Assembly: GCA_016748015.1 (NCBI GenBank)
Contig: JAAOMT010000771.1
Coordinates: 71,368-135,367 of the forward strand
Reading direction: 5' to 3'
Length of the DNA: 64,000 nt
From: Geosiphon pyriformis
Taxonomy: Eukaryota > Glomeromycota > Glomeromycetes > Archaeosporales > Geosiphonaceae
In this document: positions 1 through 9,761 of the stretch, piece by piece
Layout: every line of letters starts with the position of its first letter
How positions within the stretch are numbered: the stretch's first letter is position 1
Translations under genes and position numbers: made by a program
The notes under the pieces: generated by a model
What the model was told of the DNA's origin: nothing
The model's database searches: none
What the model saw: the letters and a program-made list of their open reading frames with translations, nothing else

Positions 1-430
1 AAATAACAAAAGTTCTTCAGAAATTCTTGTATCCACCACTTCCAGATTTCTTTGGTCAATTCTTGATATGTGGTGATACTTGTTAGTTCTTTTATTACTA
101 ATTTTATTTTTAGAATTATTTTGTTGATAGTGTTTTCTGGTTTTTTTTGTATTTTGTATTTGGGTATCTTTTTGGTATCTCTGTATTTAATGGTCTGTTA
201 GTTAATAGTAATTTCCATTTCTTGTTGTTGAATTAACTGAAAGAGTTGTTGTGCTAATGAGTGAATATTGTCAGTAATTTCCATTTTTCTGATATCTTTC
301 ATCACATCTACTATGTCTTTATATATTCTTTGGTTGATTACTTTGACATGTTTGTGTTAATAATAATGATTAGTTCTAAATCTCGTAAAATCTCATCTAG
401 TCTGACTATTATTCTTTATACTTCCAATTG
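1..430 (-). pseudogene. Post-integrase coding region of element A (partial)
   Basis: After the integrase tail the minus strand continues open, with few stops, to the window edge. It encodes a Gln-rich helix (LAQQLFQLIQQQ near 250) followed by a Lys-rich stretch (KKIPKYKIQKK near 160) and a Trp-rich end (IWKWW near 40). It lies where B, G2 and G3 have their downstream ORFs, and its IKYR segment matches a similar segment of G2. It does not look like a known domain. The end is outside the window, so the polypurine overlap seen in the other three cannot be checked here. Confidence 0.5.
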
Positions 431-1760
431 TGGAATATTACTGGTAGATAATAATACTATATTGTAGTATAATTTTAGTCAATCTCTATGTGCTGCTTTG
501 ATTAAAATTTTGTTGTTCAATTTTAATTTATAAACTTCATTTCCTAGAATTTTTCCTATGTAAAATGGTCTATTCCATTTGGAGTTAAATTTTCCACTCT
601 ATTGTTTTTCTACTTTGGTACAATGTAAAAATACTTTGTCTTCAATCTTAAATTCAACTGATTTCTTTGATAATTGGTTATCATGTCTTTTTTTTTGTTT
701 TTTTTGTGACTTTTGGATATTATCAGCTGCTTTTTGCCATTTGTTTTCTAGTGTCTTCATTAAGTCATATGTTCTTTTTAACAATATTCTTTGAAAATTC
801 TCTTCTGTTATTGATTCTGTTGGATATGTTTTAACTTCTATCTTAACTGATAGTATTGCTGTTCTACTGTATACTAATTCAAATGGTGTTGCTTGTGTAG
901 TGTCTTGCTTTATTGTCCAATAAACAAATAATATTGATGGTATAAACAAATTCTATTTGTCTTGGTTTTCTTGGCTGATTTTGGCAATTGCTTTACACAA
1001 TGTTCTGTTAAATTTTTCAACTAATTCATTTGTTTGTGGATGGTATGGTGATAATAATGGTCTTTTTATCCCAAATTTTTGACTCAATTCTGCTAATGTT
1101 CTATTCACAAAGTGAGTTCCTTAATCAGATAATAATTCTTTTGGACATCTATGTTGACAGATCAAATCTTAATAAACAAATTTGGCAATGAATTTTGCAT
1201 CTGTTCTTTGAATAGCTTTTGTTTCTGGCCATTTAGTAAAATAATCTATGGCTACTGCAATATATTTGTTGCTTTTGCTAGTTATTGTTAAAGATCCAAC
1301 TAATTCAATTCTAATGCAAATAAATAGTTGTTCTACTTTGATTAGTCTTAATGGTTTACTGGGTTTTGTTCCTCTTCTTCTTTGACAAGCATCACAATTT
1401 TGAACATATTAGATGATGTCTGGATACATTGATGGCCAATAGTATCTTTTTCTGATTTTTTTCATGGTTGCTTCTTTATGAAAATATCTTGCTGTTGAAT
1501 CTGAATACATATTGAATAATATTGTCTCTTTTTCTGATTCTGTAATTACTCTGGTTGGTTGATTTGGATTTTTTTTGTTCTTCCAGTAAAGTATATTTTG
1601 ATGGTTAATAAAATATTTTGACTGTTTTTTTATGTTGTTTTGTTCTTTTTGAGATAATTTCTCATTGAACAATTGGATATTTATATAATGTTGAAGTTAT
1701 TGGTATTTTTGTGTATTCATCTTTTGTTATATTTTTGGATTGAAATGTTTTTAAATTTGT
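430..1760 (-). pseudogene. Integrase of element A
   Basis: The N-terminal H2C2 zinc-binding domain is visible as MYSDSTARYFHKE followed by CDACQRR near 1380. The core reads LVGS near 1280, LLSD near 1130 and LVEKFNR near 1015, giving the D, D and E positions of a retroviral-type integrase; the first Asp of the triad appears lost (ELVGS rather than DLVGS). The C-terminal domain (949-450) has the long basic helix and ends in an HRD*LKLYY segment, the conserved integrase tail. Several stops interrupt it. It belongs to element A. Confidence 0.88.
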
Positions 1761-1789
1761 TTTATTCATGACAAGCCATTGGTATTTTC

Positions 1790-3171
1790 ATTTTTTTTTT
1801 ATAATATACTGTATAATTAAATGGTGAAAGTTCTATTTTCTATTTAGCATAGTAATTATTTCCAAATTCTTGCTTCTGGATTGAAGTCAATTTTTTGTGA
1901 TTAGTGTATACCTCAAACTTTTGACTCAAGTATTTTTTTCATTTGATGACAGTCTAATAAATAGCTAAGTGTTCTAATGCTGGTGTTCCATAGTTTTTTT
2001 CAGCTGGACTTAAGCTGTAGCTAACATATACTACTGGGTGTTCTCTTCTATCCAGTTTTTTTTGAGATAGTACTGCTCTTAATGTTTGACCCAATGCATC
2101 TGTTGTGATTATAAATGACTTACTATAATCTGGATAGATCAATACTAGGGCTTGAATAAGTTTTCTTCTTAATATATCAAAAGCTTCTTGTTGTGTTTTC
2201 ATCTATTCATATTTGGTGTTTTTTGTTTAAAGCTGATGTAATGGCTGTGCTATTTTGGAAAAATCTTTAATGAAGCAGCAGTAGTATCCAGCAAATCTCA
2301 AGAATGCTTTTAATTTTGTGAGATTATTTGGTACTAGAAAGTTCTTAACAATCTCAATCTTATCTGGATCTGTTTTGATACCATCTTTGCTCACAATATG
2401 TCTTAAAAACTTGAATTCTGTTTTGCCAAAGAAGTATTTGTTTGCATTTAATTTCAATTTTGCTTGTTTGAGTCTTTCAAATACTTGTTATAAATAATGT
2501 AAATAATCATCAAATGTTTTGAAGAACACATTGGTGTTATCCAGATATACAACTACTAATTTTTATATCAGTCTAATATAGACAATTTCCATGAGCCATT
2601 AAAATGTGGCTGGAGCATTTATCAAGCCAAATAGCATAACTTCAAATTTGAAATTTTCTTCTCATGTTGTAAATGCCGTTTTCTTTTTATCTTCTGGTTT
2701 TATGGCTATCTGCCAGTAACCACTGTCTAAGTCTAAAGTCAAGAATTATTTTTTTTTTTCAAAAGCATTAAACAGTTTTTGGATCTTTGGAATCAGATAA
2801 CTATCTCCTTTTTTTACTCCATTCAGTTTTCAGTAATCTACACAAAAGTGGATTTTTCCATTTTTCTTACAGACTAGTATTACTGATAATAACTATGGGC
2901 TTATTAATAGTTGAATTAATCTATTGTCAAGCATCTAATTGATTTCTTGATGAATAATCTCATGGCTGGTTAGTGGTACTCTGTATGTTCTTTGTTTAAT
3001 TAGCATTGTATCTTCAGTCTTAATCTGATGTTGAATGATGTCAGTATGACCAAATTCGTTTTTACTGCCAAAAATGTTATTAAAATTGTTGATTAATATC
3101 TTAAGCTGTATACATTGTAGTGAGTCTAGATTTTCTAAGTTCATCTGTTCCAATTGTTTTGGTTGGAACAA
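1790..3171 (-). pseudogene. Reverse transcriptase and RNase H of element A
   Basis: The region begins with a 78-residue stretch (3171-2935) with the FGHTDIIQHQI segment that precedes gypsy RTs. It continues with LDLDSGYWQ near 2730, the catalytic box read as YLDN at 2536-2547 (normally YLDD, so the last Asp is Asn), the FFGKTEFKFLRHIVS segment near 2420, and the GYY...FSKIAQPLHQL thumb. The RNase H part (2202-1954) shows a TTDA catalytic start and the ALEHLA segment. Stops occur between all of these blocks. It would have copied element RNA into DNA. It is closely related to the RT of G2. Confidence 0.9.
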
Positions 3172-3183
3172 ATAACATTTTTC

Positions 3184-3934
3184 TTATCTGTATATTGTTT
3201 GAGATGTAATATTTACATATCCACATAGTTGTAAAAAGTTTGAAATAGAATTTGTTAATTGTTTTTTAATTTCAGTGGTTAAATATCCAATGGTGGTTTC
3301 TTTTGGTATCTTGATAATATCTTCCATGTTGTTGTAAATGAGAATTTTATTGTAACTGTGGTTCTTGACTGGTATGTATAGATTGATTAATTCAATCTCT
3401 CCAGATTCACAAAGTGTTGCTTCTGCCTTAAAAATCTGAATCTGATCTTTTACTTTTTTTTCTATGACTATCATGTACTGATCATATGATAGAATAGAAA
3501 TTAATTGGCAGGTGAAGATAATTTCTCCTTTGTCAATAACTTTTTTTTCTGCCATATTAACTAATATATCTATTCTATTCATAGATTCAAAACTCTGTAT
3601 TCCTTTAACTGTAATCCCTAATTTTTTTCTGTTTCTCACTAATACTAATTGAGCTATTTTAACCAGAGGCAAGAATATTGCCTGTGCTATCTTTTTGTTT
3701 GGCTCTATGATATAGGCTTTTTTTGAGTCATTTTATAGCATTGTAATAATATTTTCTACATATCCTGTGTCAATTATTCCTTTTCTGATGTTGATTCTCT
3801 TTTTCGCTAAGCTACTTCTAGATATTAGTTGAACCATAATTGTTGCTAAGATTTTCAGTGCTATTTTGAGATCAATGCAGGTGCATGAATGTGGTTTTAA
3901 TTTGATGACCTTTTTTTTTGATGTTACTTGAAAA
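3184..3934 (-). pseudogene. dUTPase domain and following linker of element A pol
   Basis: The frame entering at about 3934 shows dUTPase motif 2 as RSSLAKK, motif 3 as GIIDTGY and motif 4 as EPNKKIAQAIFLPL. dUTPases hydrolyse dUTP to dUMP, and in retroelements they are thought to limit uracil incorporation during reverse transcription. The catalytic Asp of motif 3 is kept, but motif 1 is missing because the element is cut at about 3934. One stop lies between motifs 3 and 4. From 3672 to 3184 a 162-residue open stretch follows motif 4 and forms the linker to RT, with a TIGYL segment near its end. dUTPase-bearing gypsy elements are known from basidiomycetes; the family placement here is by motif. 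Confidence 0.75.
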
Positions 3935-3959
3935 AAAAAAGTCTATCAAAGAAAGAAGG

Positions 3960-4245
3960 AAAAAAATGTGACCTGAAGAAAAACATAACAAAATATAAAA
4001 GAACACAGAATAATGTGCAATAATGTTGGATAACATGTTATAATATAGAATAACATGTTATAACACAGGATAACACAGAATAACATATAATAATATCAAA
4101 AAATGTATTATAACATAGGATAATTAGTTATAATGTAAAAAAACAAAGCAATAGCTAGCAAGAACAGACAATCCAAAGCAATCTTGTAAAACTAGAAAAT
4201 ATGTATATATAGCAGTAGTATTAGAAGCAGAAAAGACAGAATTCA
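3960..4245 (+). repeat. LTR fragment of the G2 family, inverted relative to element A
   Basis: This stretch aligns by eye with about positions 40-360 of the G2 LTR. It has the same run of ATAACATGTTAT-like units, the same AAAGCAAAGCAATAGCTAGC block near 4145, a TATA-like segment near 4205, and the same GAAAAGACAGA end. It is in plus orientation, whereas element A next to it is on the minus strand, so it cannot be A's own 5' LTR in place. It is either a separate truncated insertion or the product of an inversion. Confidence 0.75.
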
Positions 4246-4689
4246 GTGTTATTGGAGGTTTTTGGTCTCTTTTTCTAAATGTTATTGATGCCTGTTTGCT
4301 GTGAATTTATGTTTTCTGGATGTGGTTGAATCTCCAGTAACTGAATTTATCTTTAAATTATGTCCTATAATTTGAACTGCTGGGTTTATAAGTGGAATGG
4401 CCAATTTTGTGCCAGTTACTTTGTGTAGTTATGTTGTAGTAAATGTCAACTCTTTTCCAGGAATTGCTCATCTAGAAGCTCACTAAAAATGTGTAGTTAC
4501 TTTGCTGTGAAAGTCAATTCTTCTACAGGAATTTTGTCTGTAAGTTACCCTAATAATTATGATAAAAATATAAAAGAAAAATAAAAGAAATGTAAAAAAA
4601 AATTTAATTCTGTCAAGGAAATTGTTTTCAATCCAGGCCTGGAGTCACTAACAGTTTATTGAAAATTAGTAGCTAATCAATTTTAAAAC
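4246..4689. other. Unassigned stretch between two retroelement pieces
   Basis: No reading frame is open for long on either strand. Two diverged copies of a segment of about 60 bp (4415-4474 and 4485-4545, each with a TGTCAA/AGTCAA core followed by CAGGAATT) lie in tandem. A perfect 10-bp inverted repeat (CTAACAGTTT at 4648-4657, AAACTGTTAG at 4686-4695) closes it next to the LTR of element B. It may be residual gag or LTR of another element. Confidence 0.3.
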
Positions 4690-5226
4690 TGTTAGTAGGA
4701 ATTGGTTAATTTCAAGGGAAATAATTAAGAATTTGGCTTTTTGAATTTATTTGATATTTATTTTGTTTTGTGTATAAAAGATGATTTTAATTATTAAATC
4801 TGAAGTAAGATACATTTTCTCAAAGAGAGAAGCTCTTCTTTTATACAATTTGTTATAACACTATTCTATGAACTTGAACTTTGCTATTTTCTACAATTTT
4901 GCTAAACTAGAGATACATTTCGGCAAACTACAAGTTATTTCTGTGAACTATTAGATATTTCAGTGAATTATCAATTATTTTGGTGAATTTCTACAAATTT
5001 TGGCAAACTTTTTGAATATTACATAGTTCAGAGTATTACATGATTGATCATTACAATTAGATTATATTTATATTATATACAAATTAAATTATTAATTAAA
5101 TGATAATTTCGGACATTTTGCTAATGTAATAAATGATAATTTGAAACAATAATATATGCTAATTAATGATAGAAATTATAAAGATAATTTCATGCTAAAT
5201 AATATCTCTAATTTCATCTGGTAACA
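4690..5226 (-). repeat. 3' LTR of element B
   Basis: On the minus strand the LTR begins TGTTACCAGATG at 5226, directly after the purine tract, and appears to end ...CTAACA at 4690, giving TGTTA/TAACA ends and a length of 537 bp. The right end is firm because it follows the polypurine tract. The left end is inferred from the inverted terminal bases only, since the partner LTR is lost. Inside is a perfect inverted pair of TATA-like boxes (4772-4781 and 4837-4846). Confidence 0.65.
4772..4846. promoter_or_regulatory. Inverted pair of TATA-like boxes in LTR B
   Basis: GTATAAAAGA (4772-4781) and TCTTTTATAC (4837-4846) are exact reverse complements separated by 55 bp, so each strand carries a TATAAAAG box. 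The box on the minus strand fits the element's own promoter. The other points the opposite way and could drive transcription into the flank. Function is inferred from sequence only. Confidence 0.4.
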
Positions 5227-5765
5227 TAACCTCTTCCTTAAGACTAAGCTCCATCGAAGTCCAAGTACTGTCTGTAATTTCCAGATAGTAATTCAAAATT
5301 TTTGAAGAAATTTGGTCTAACAATTATTGAAATTTCAGTTCTGTGAGCTTTCCAATATATTGAATCTTCAAAGGTTGTAAAATTGGATTTTGTAGGATGT
5401 TTTCACAAGTGTGGAATAGGTCATAAAGTCTAAGAGCAGCTTTTAGTTTATAATGACTGTTTGTAGGTCTAGCTGTTGTCTTGAATTCATTGTGAAGTTG
5501 TTTCTGAATAGCTTTTTTTGTGAGGTTTGCTGCTATAAGCTTTTGTTTTCATTCGTGAAGTGTTTTTTTAATGTAAAAATATCTATATATTAGAGTATAG
5601 TCATAGTTTTTATTGTTAAGACACAGTTGAAGTTTTTGTTGAATAGTAGCATTTGGTAAAATACTAATAAGAGTGAACATTAAGTTTTCTCTTAAAGCAA
5701 GCTTTAAAAGTTCTGGCAGGTGAATTTCAGAATAACTTCTTGTGTTCTTCTTATACAGCTAGTAA
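5195..5765 (-). pseudogene. Post-integrase ORF of element B, reading through the polypurine tract into the LTR
   Basis: About 190 codons in one frame with only two stops, between the integrase and the LTR. It encodes an alpha-helical, Lys/Leu-rich protein with no transmembrane segment. The core has the pattern KKAIQ...SHYK..AALRLY..FHTCENIL (5510-5396), recognisably like the same-position ORF of G2. The frame then passes through the purine tract (Lys-Glu-Glu at about 5228-5236), crosses the LTR boundary as Val-Met-Leu, and stops 31 bp inside the LTR at 5195. The family is unknown to me. It is not env-like. Few indels despite age suggest it was a real protein-coding region. Confidence 0.65.
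5227..5237 (-). other. Polypurine tract of element B
   Basis: The minus strand reads AAGGAAGAGG immediately before the LTR start at 5226. This is the usual position of the primer for plus-strand DNA synthesis. The tract is also coding, lying in frame in the post-integrase ORF. Confidence 0.7.
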
Positions 5766-6029
5766 TTTTCATGAATTTGGGGCTAAATTTGTAACTACTT
5801 TTGTTTGGATATAATTAATGTGGCTTCCAGTAATAGTAATAGATAATTTGGGTATTGTTTTTAAAGCTAACATTAGTTTTTGGGATAATTGTTGAATGTT
5901 TTGAGGAATAGTTATTATAAAAGATTTGAAAATAAAAGAAAATTATTTTTGGTGTATGGGTTTTTATTATTTTTGCTTTGCTTTTGTAAGATTGTTTTTA
6001 AATTATAAGGAGATAACTATAATAATAAT

Positions 6030-7300
6030 AAATTTAAGTTAAGTGTTCAAGTTGGGAGGTTGTTTAATGATGACTATTGGTTCTAAATTTCAGGGAATAT
6101 CTTCGAGATTGATTAAAGAGAAATGTATACCAATTTGTGGAATTAATAGTTCAGAATTGTTTCTGGAATTATAGTGTTTCAAACGATCTTCATGTACAAC
6201 TTTTGCTAGGATTTTGTTATCAAGTCTTAGCTTGTATGATCCATTACCTAAAATTTCATGGATAAAAAATGACCCATCCCATTTATTTTTGAATTTTTCA
6301 CTCCATTGTTTTTTAGTTTTAGTTCTGTGTAAGAGAACTTTGTTTGCAACTTTAAATTCATTGGTGACTAGAGGCAATTTGTTGTCATGCCATTCTTTTT
6401 GTTGAGCTTGGAAGTGTTTAATATGGGTGGCTGCTATTTGTCGTTTTCCTTCCAATGTGCTAAGCAGAGTGTAGGCTCTTTATTGAAGTGTTTTTTAGAA
6501 ATTGTTTTTATCGATTGGTTGTGCTGGATATGTTTTCACTGTGAAACTAATTGGTAACATTGCTGTTCTTCTGTAAGTTAAGTCAAATGGTGTGTGTTTT
6601 GTGGTATTTTGTTTTAATGTTCTGTATGCTAGTAACACTGATGGAATAAAGATATCTCATTTTTGCTTAAAATTGGTTGAGACTTTGGCTAGTGATTCAC
6701 ACAATGTTCTGTTAAAATGTTCCACTAATCTATTTGTCTGTGGATGATAGGGTGAAGATAAAGATCTTTTGACATTAAATTGTTTACAAATTTCTTATAT
6801 CAGATTGTTCACAAAATGTGTTCTTTGATTGGATAAAAGTTCAATTGGGCATCCGTGTCTACAGATAATATTTTCATAAATAAAATTTGCTACTGATTTT
6901 GCATCTGCTCATTAAATGGCTCTGGTTTTGGGCCATTTAGTGAGATAGTCTATAGCTACTGCAATATAACGGTTTCCTTGGTTTGTGATAGGTAGTGGTC
7001 TGACTAAATCGATACCAATTCAGTCAAAAGGCTGTTCAACTTTAATTGGGTTTAACAGTTCTGTAGGGCAAGTTCCTTCTCTTCTTTGACAACTATCACA
7101 AGATTCAATGTATTCATAAATGTCTTTTCTCATTTGAGACCAAAAGTAATATTCTAGTGTTTTTTGGGTGGTGCTGTCTTTTCCTAAATGTGCTGATAAA
7201 GGGTCCAAGTGCATGTTGTATAAAATAGTTTTTTTTTCATGTTCTTGTATTAATTTGAGTGGATTGTCTGGGTTTCTGAAGTTTCGATAATAAATAATGT
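6030..7300 (-). pseudogene. Integrase of element B
   Basis: The H2C2 domain is clear at 7214-7020 (HLDPLSAHLGKDST, then CDSCQRREG). The catalytic core follows at 7020-6690 with stops. The C-terminal domain is a 121-residue open stretch (6455-6090) with the basic KHFQAQQKEWHDNKLP helix, the WDGSFFIHEILGNGSYKL sheet and the VHEDRLKHY tail. These define a Ty3/gypsy integrase that would join element DNA to the host genome. The reading frame is broken, so it is inactive. Confidence 0.88.
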
Positions 7301-8412
7301 TGTTGTGTAAGAAATATTGTTTGGCTTGTTGTTATAACTGACATTTTTCATCTGGGGACCAATCTGTTAAGATTGTTAATATCTCCAGATATTGTTTAAG
7401 ATTGTTGTAGTTTTCAGGATTTATTGTTTGTTGTTTTGTTGCTGTTAATTTAAATGAATGTTGGTTTTGTGTTCTAATCTTGCCTCATTCTTGAGAGACA
7501 GTCAACATTGGTGTGGAGCTTTCCTGGTTTGTGGTGTACAATTATCGGTAATTGGCTAAAAATCTATGTCCATTGGGTTTGTTTTGCGTTCAATTGGGTG
7601 TTTTTGTTCTGAAGCCATTTAAGTCCAATATTATCAGTAATAATATCGAATTCTTTAGGCCTGAGATAAAAGTTGAAGTAGTGTAGGGCCCAAATTACAG
7701 CTGTTGTTTTTAGTTCTGTGGCAGGGTAGTTTTTCTTGGCTGGTTTTAATGTTTTGCTAGCATAAGCAATTACTCATTCATTTCCATTGTTATCTAATTG
7801 TGATAAGATAGCACCAAAGGCAGTGTAAAAAGCGTCTGTAGCTAGTCAAAATTGGTTACTGAAGTCTGGGTAGACGAGAATTGGAGCTGTTGTTAGCTTT
7901 TTCTTGAGAATTTCAAAAGCTTTTTAGTGTTTTTCTGTCCATTTGTATTCGACATTTTTAGTAGTGAGCTGGTTGAGGGGTTTTGCAATTTCTGAGAATT
8001 CTTTGATGAATTTTTGGTAATAGGAAGCTAATTCAATAAATCTTCTCAATTCTGTGGTATTTTGTGGAGTCTTGAAGTTCTTGACAGTGCTGATTTTTCC
8101 AGAGTCTGGTTTAATTTCATCTTTGCTTACAATGTGGCCAAGAAAGACCAAACTCATTTTTCTGAAGTAGCATTTTTTGATGTTCAGTTTCAATCTTGCT
8201 TTTTGTAATTGTTAAAAAACTTCTCGCAGGTGTTTTAAGTGTAATTCAAAAGATGGTAAATAAACATCAGTATCATTAAGATAGACAACTACTAATTTCC
8301 AAAGAAGGCTTTTGTAAACAATATCCATGAGTCTTTGGAATGTTGCTGGTGCATTGCATAATCTGAAAGACATTACATTGAACTCGTAATTTCTTTCTTG
8401 AGTGGTGAATGC
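7300..8412 (-). pseudogene. Reverse transcriptase C-terminal half and RNase H of element B
   Basis: The frame 8193-7924 encodes MSLVFLGHIVSKDEIKP and ELASYYQKFIKEFSEIAKPL, the connection region after the RT catalytic box. RNase H follows, with ATDAFYTAFGAILSQ near 7830 and AYASKTLKPAKKNYPATELKT near 7750. The RT palm is only partly kept, around 8290, and similarity ends near 8412, where AT-rich unrelated sequence begins. Stops are present in RNase H and in the tether to integrase. Confidence 0.88.
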
Positions 8413-9429
8413 TAATATAAAAAAAGGATTAAAAAATTTAAAACATTGTTTTGCTTAGAATTATTGACTCAATACAAAAAGCATTCACAAAAAACTGTTA
8501 ATTAAAGCAAAAATTTGTTAAATTGTTTTTGATCTTTATTGTTAATGGCTGGGCAATATAATTATTTATTGGATTATAAGATTCTGAATGACTTTTTAAG
8601 ATAAAGTAAAAGTATAAGGTAGGTCTTTAATTATTCACTATTTTTAATAAAATCTTATTAATATTCAAATTGGTTACCAATAATTAACACAGTTTTTTAT
8701 TTGCAAATGATAAAACTATTACTAGCTCATTTATTTCTGCTTATTCTTCAGGTGTAATTTGATTGAGAAAATGATTACATTTTTTTAAATATTGTATAAT
8801 ACAATCTTTTTTGTTAGGAAAAAAAATTTTTTCTTTTTGGTTCTCCTAAAACATTGATACAACATTTGCAAAAGGTTTTTAATATTGGTTTTTACTATAT
8901 ATTTATCTAATAAAAGAGGTAAAAATAGCATAATTAGGGTTTTGATCAAGGTAGGACAATGTCTGTGTTCCTGCAATATAAGACGAATAGTGTCCCAGTA
9001 CATCACTGATTTATAATTGGACAAAAAATTTTTTTTCAATTGTAAATCTTTCGCTAATAATAAAATAGCACAGCACACATTTACAGCCTTCAAGAGTAAA
9101 ATAAAGCTTGACAAAATTATCTTGGGTTACTTAAAGAAATCAGGTAATTAGTATTATTAGGTTTAAAATATCTGTCTGTTTACTGTACTCCTTTACTTAC
9201 TTAAATGACAGAATACTGGACATCAAACCAAAAACCATCCTTACTTTCATATCTAACACACGTAAATTGTGAAAGATCTACCCAAATTTTAGAAAAAAAA
9301 AAACTCATTCAGAATTTATTTTTGAATTAATAAAAATCTCAAAGCATTATAAAGACAATGGTAATCTGCATAAAACAGTGGTTAATGCTTTATGGGAAGT
9401 TACTGTGAGTTTGAAGAGTTAGCAGTCAT
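8413..9429. other. AT-rich flank with one unidentified minus-strand ORF
   Basis: Mostly AT-rich sequence without recognisable features apart from a 109-codon open stretch on the minus strand (9114-8785). Its product is Leu-rich, with LFLPLLLDKYI and NLLQMLYQCFRRTKKKKFF segments that look like real protein rather than chance. I cannot place it in a family. The stretch from 9115 to 9429 shows nothing recognisable. Confidence 0.35.
8785..9114 (-). pseudogene. Unidentified protein fragment, Leu-rich with Cys-Phe-Arg-Arg motif
   Basis: A 109-codon frame with balanced amino-acid use in an otherwise stop-dense stretch. It contains SVMYWDTIRLILQEH, a hydrophobic helix LFLPLLLDKYI, then LLQMLYQCFRRT and a Lys/Phe-rich tail that probably reads beyond the conserved part. 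No upstream exon or start context is convincing. It could be an exon of a decayed host gene or of a transposon-borne gene. Confidence 0.35.
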
Positions 9430-9700
9430 CCTGTTTGCGATCTTCATGCTGCAGCACTAGCAAGACCACTCAGGAAAAAACTACAAATGTTATACTGCTT
9501 GCATGATAATTCATCAGCTATTTTACTGGTTTCGGCTCTGCTAATGGACATTCTGGATATCTTAAGATGTCCAAAATGCACATTTGTTGTCCTGTTTGTG
9601 ATTTTCTATGCTACAACAACTGCAAGAGTGACCACTCAGGAAAAAACTACACATGTTATACTGCTTGTGTAATATTCTATCAGCTTCAGTTCTGCTGATG
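9430..9700 (+). repeat. Diverged tandem duplication, unit about 161 bp
   Basis: Two copies starting at 9430 and 9591 both begin CCTGTTTG. They share CCACTCAGGAAAAAACTAC followed by ATGTTATACTGCTTG and end in a CTGCT/CTGCTGATG segment. The copies differ at many positions, so the duplication is old. It lies just upstream of the multi-exon gene remnant. Confidence 0.7.
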
Positions 9701-9761
9701 AAATACCATTAATCCCTATCATTTAGATTGATTATTCTAAAATTGTTTTTTATTATAATAG

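Larger units (their letters stand above)
1..3934 (-). mobile_element. Ty3/gypsy element A, 5'-truncated, continues off the left edge
   Basis: Reading right to left on the minus strand the order is dUTPase, linker, RT, RNase H, integrase, then an extra coding stretch that leaves the window at base 1. The RT and dUTPase resemble those of G2 (25199-34584) closely enough to be one family. No gag, protease or 5' LTR is present: coding similarity stops at about 3934 in the middle of the dUTPase, and beyond it lies an LTR fragment in the opposite orientation. Stops interrupt every domain, so the copy is dead. The 3' LTR, if present, is outside the window. Confidence 0.9.
4690..8412 (-). mobile_element. 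Ty3/gypsy element B, 5'-truncated
   Basis: The minus strand carries, from right to left, the second half of RT, RNase H, integrase, an extra post-integrase ORF, a polypurine tract and one LTR. Similarity to RT stops at about 8412, so gag, protease, the RT N-terminus and the 5' LTR are missing. Its proteins differ clearly from A and G2 (different integrase C-terminus, a GPISAHLGKDST-type H2C2 region), so it is a separate lineage. Stops are scattered but fewer than in G2. Confidence 0.9.
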
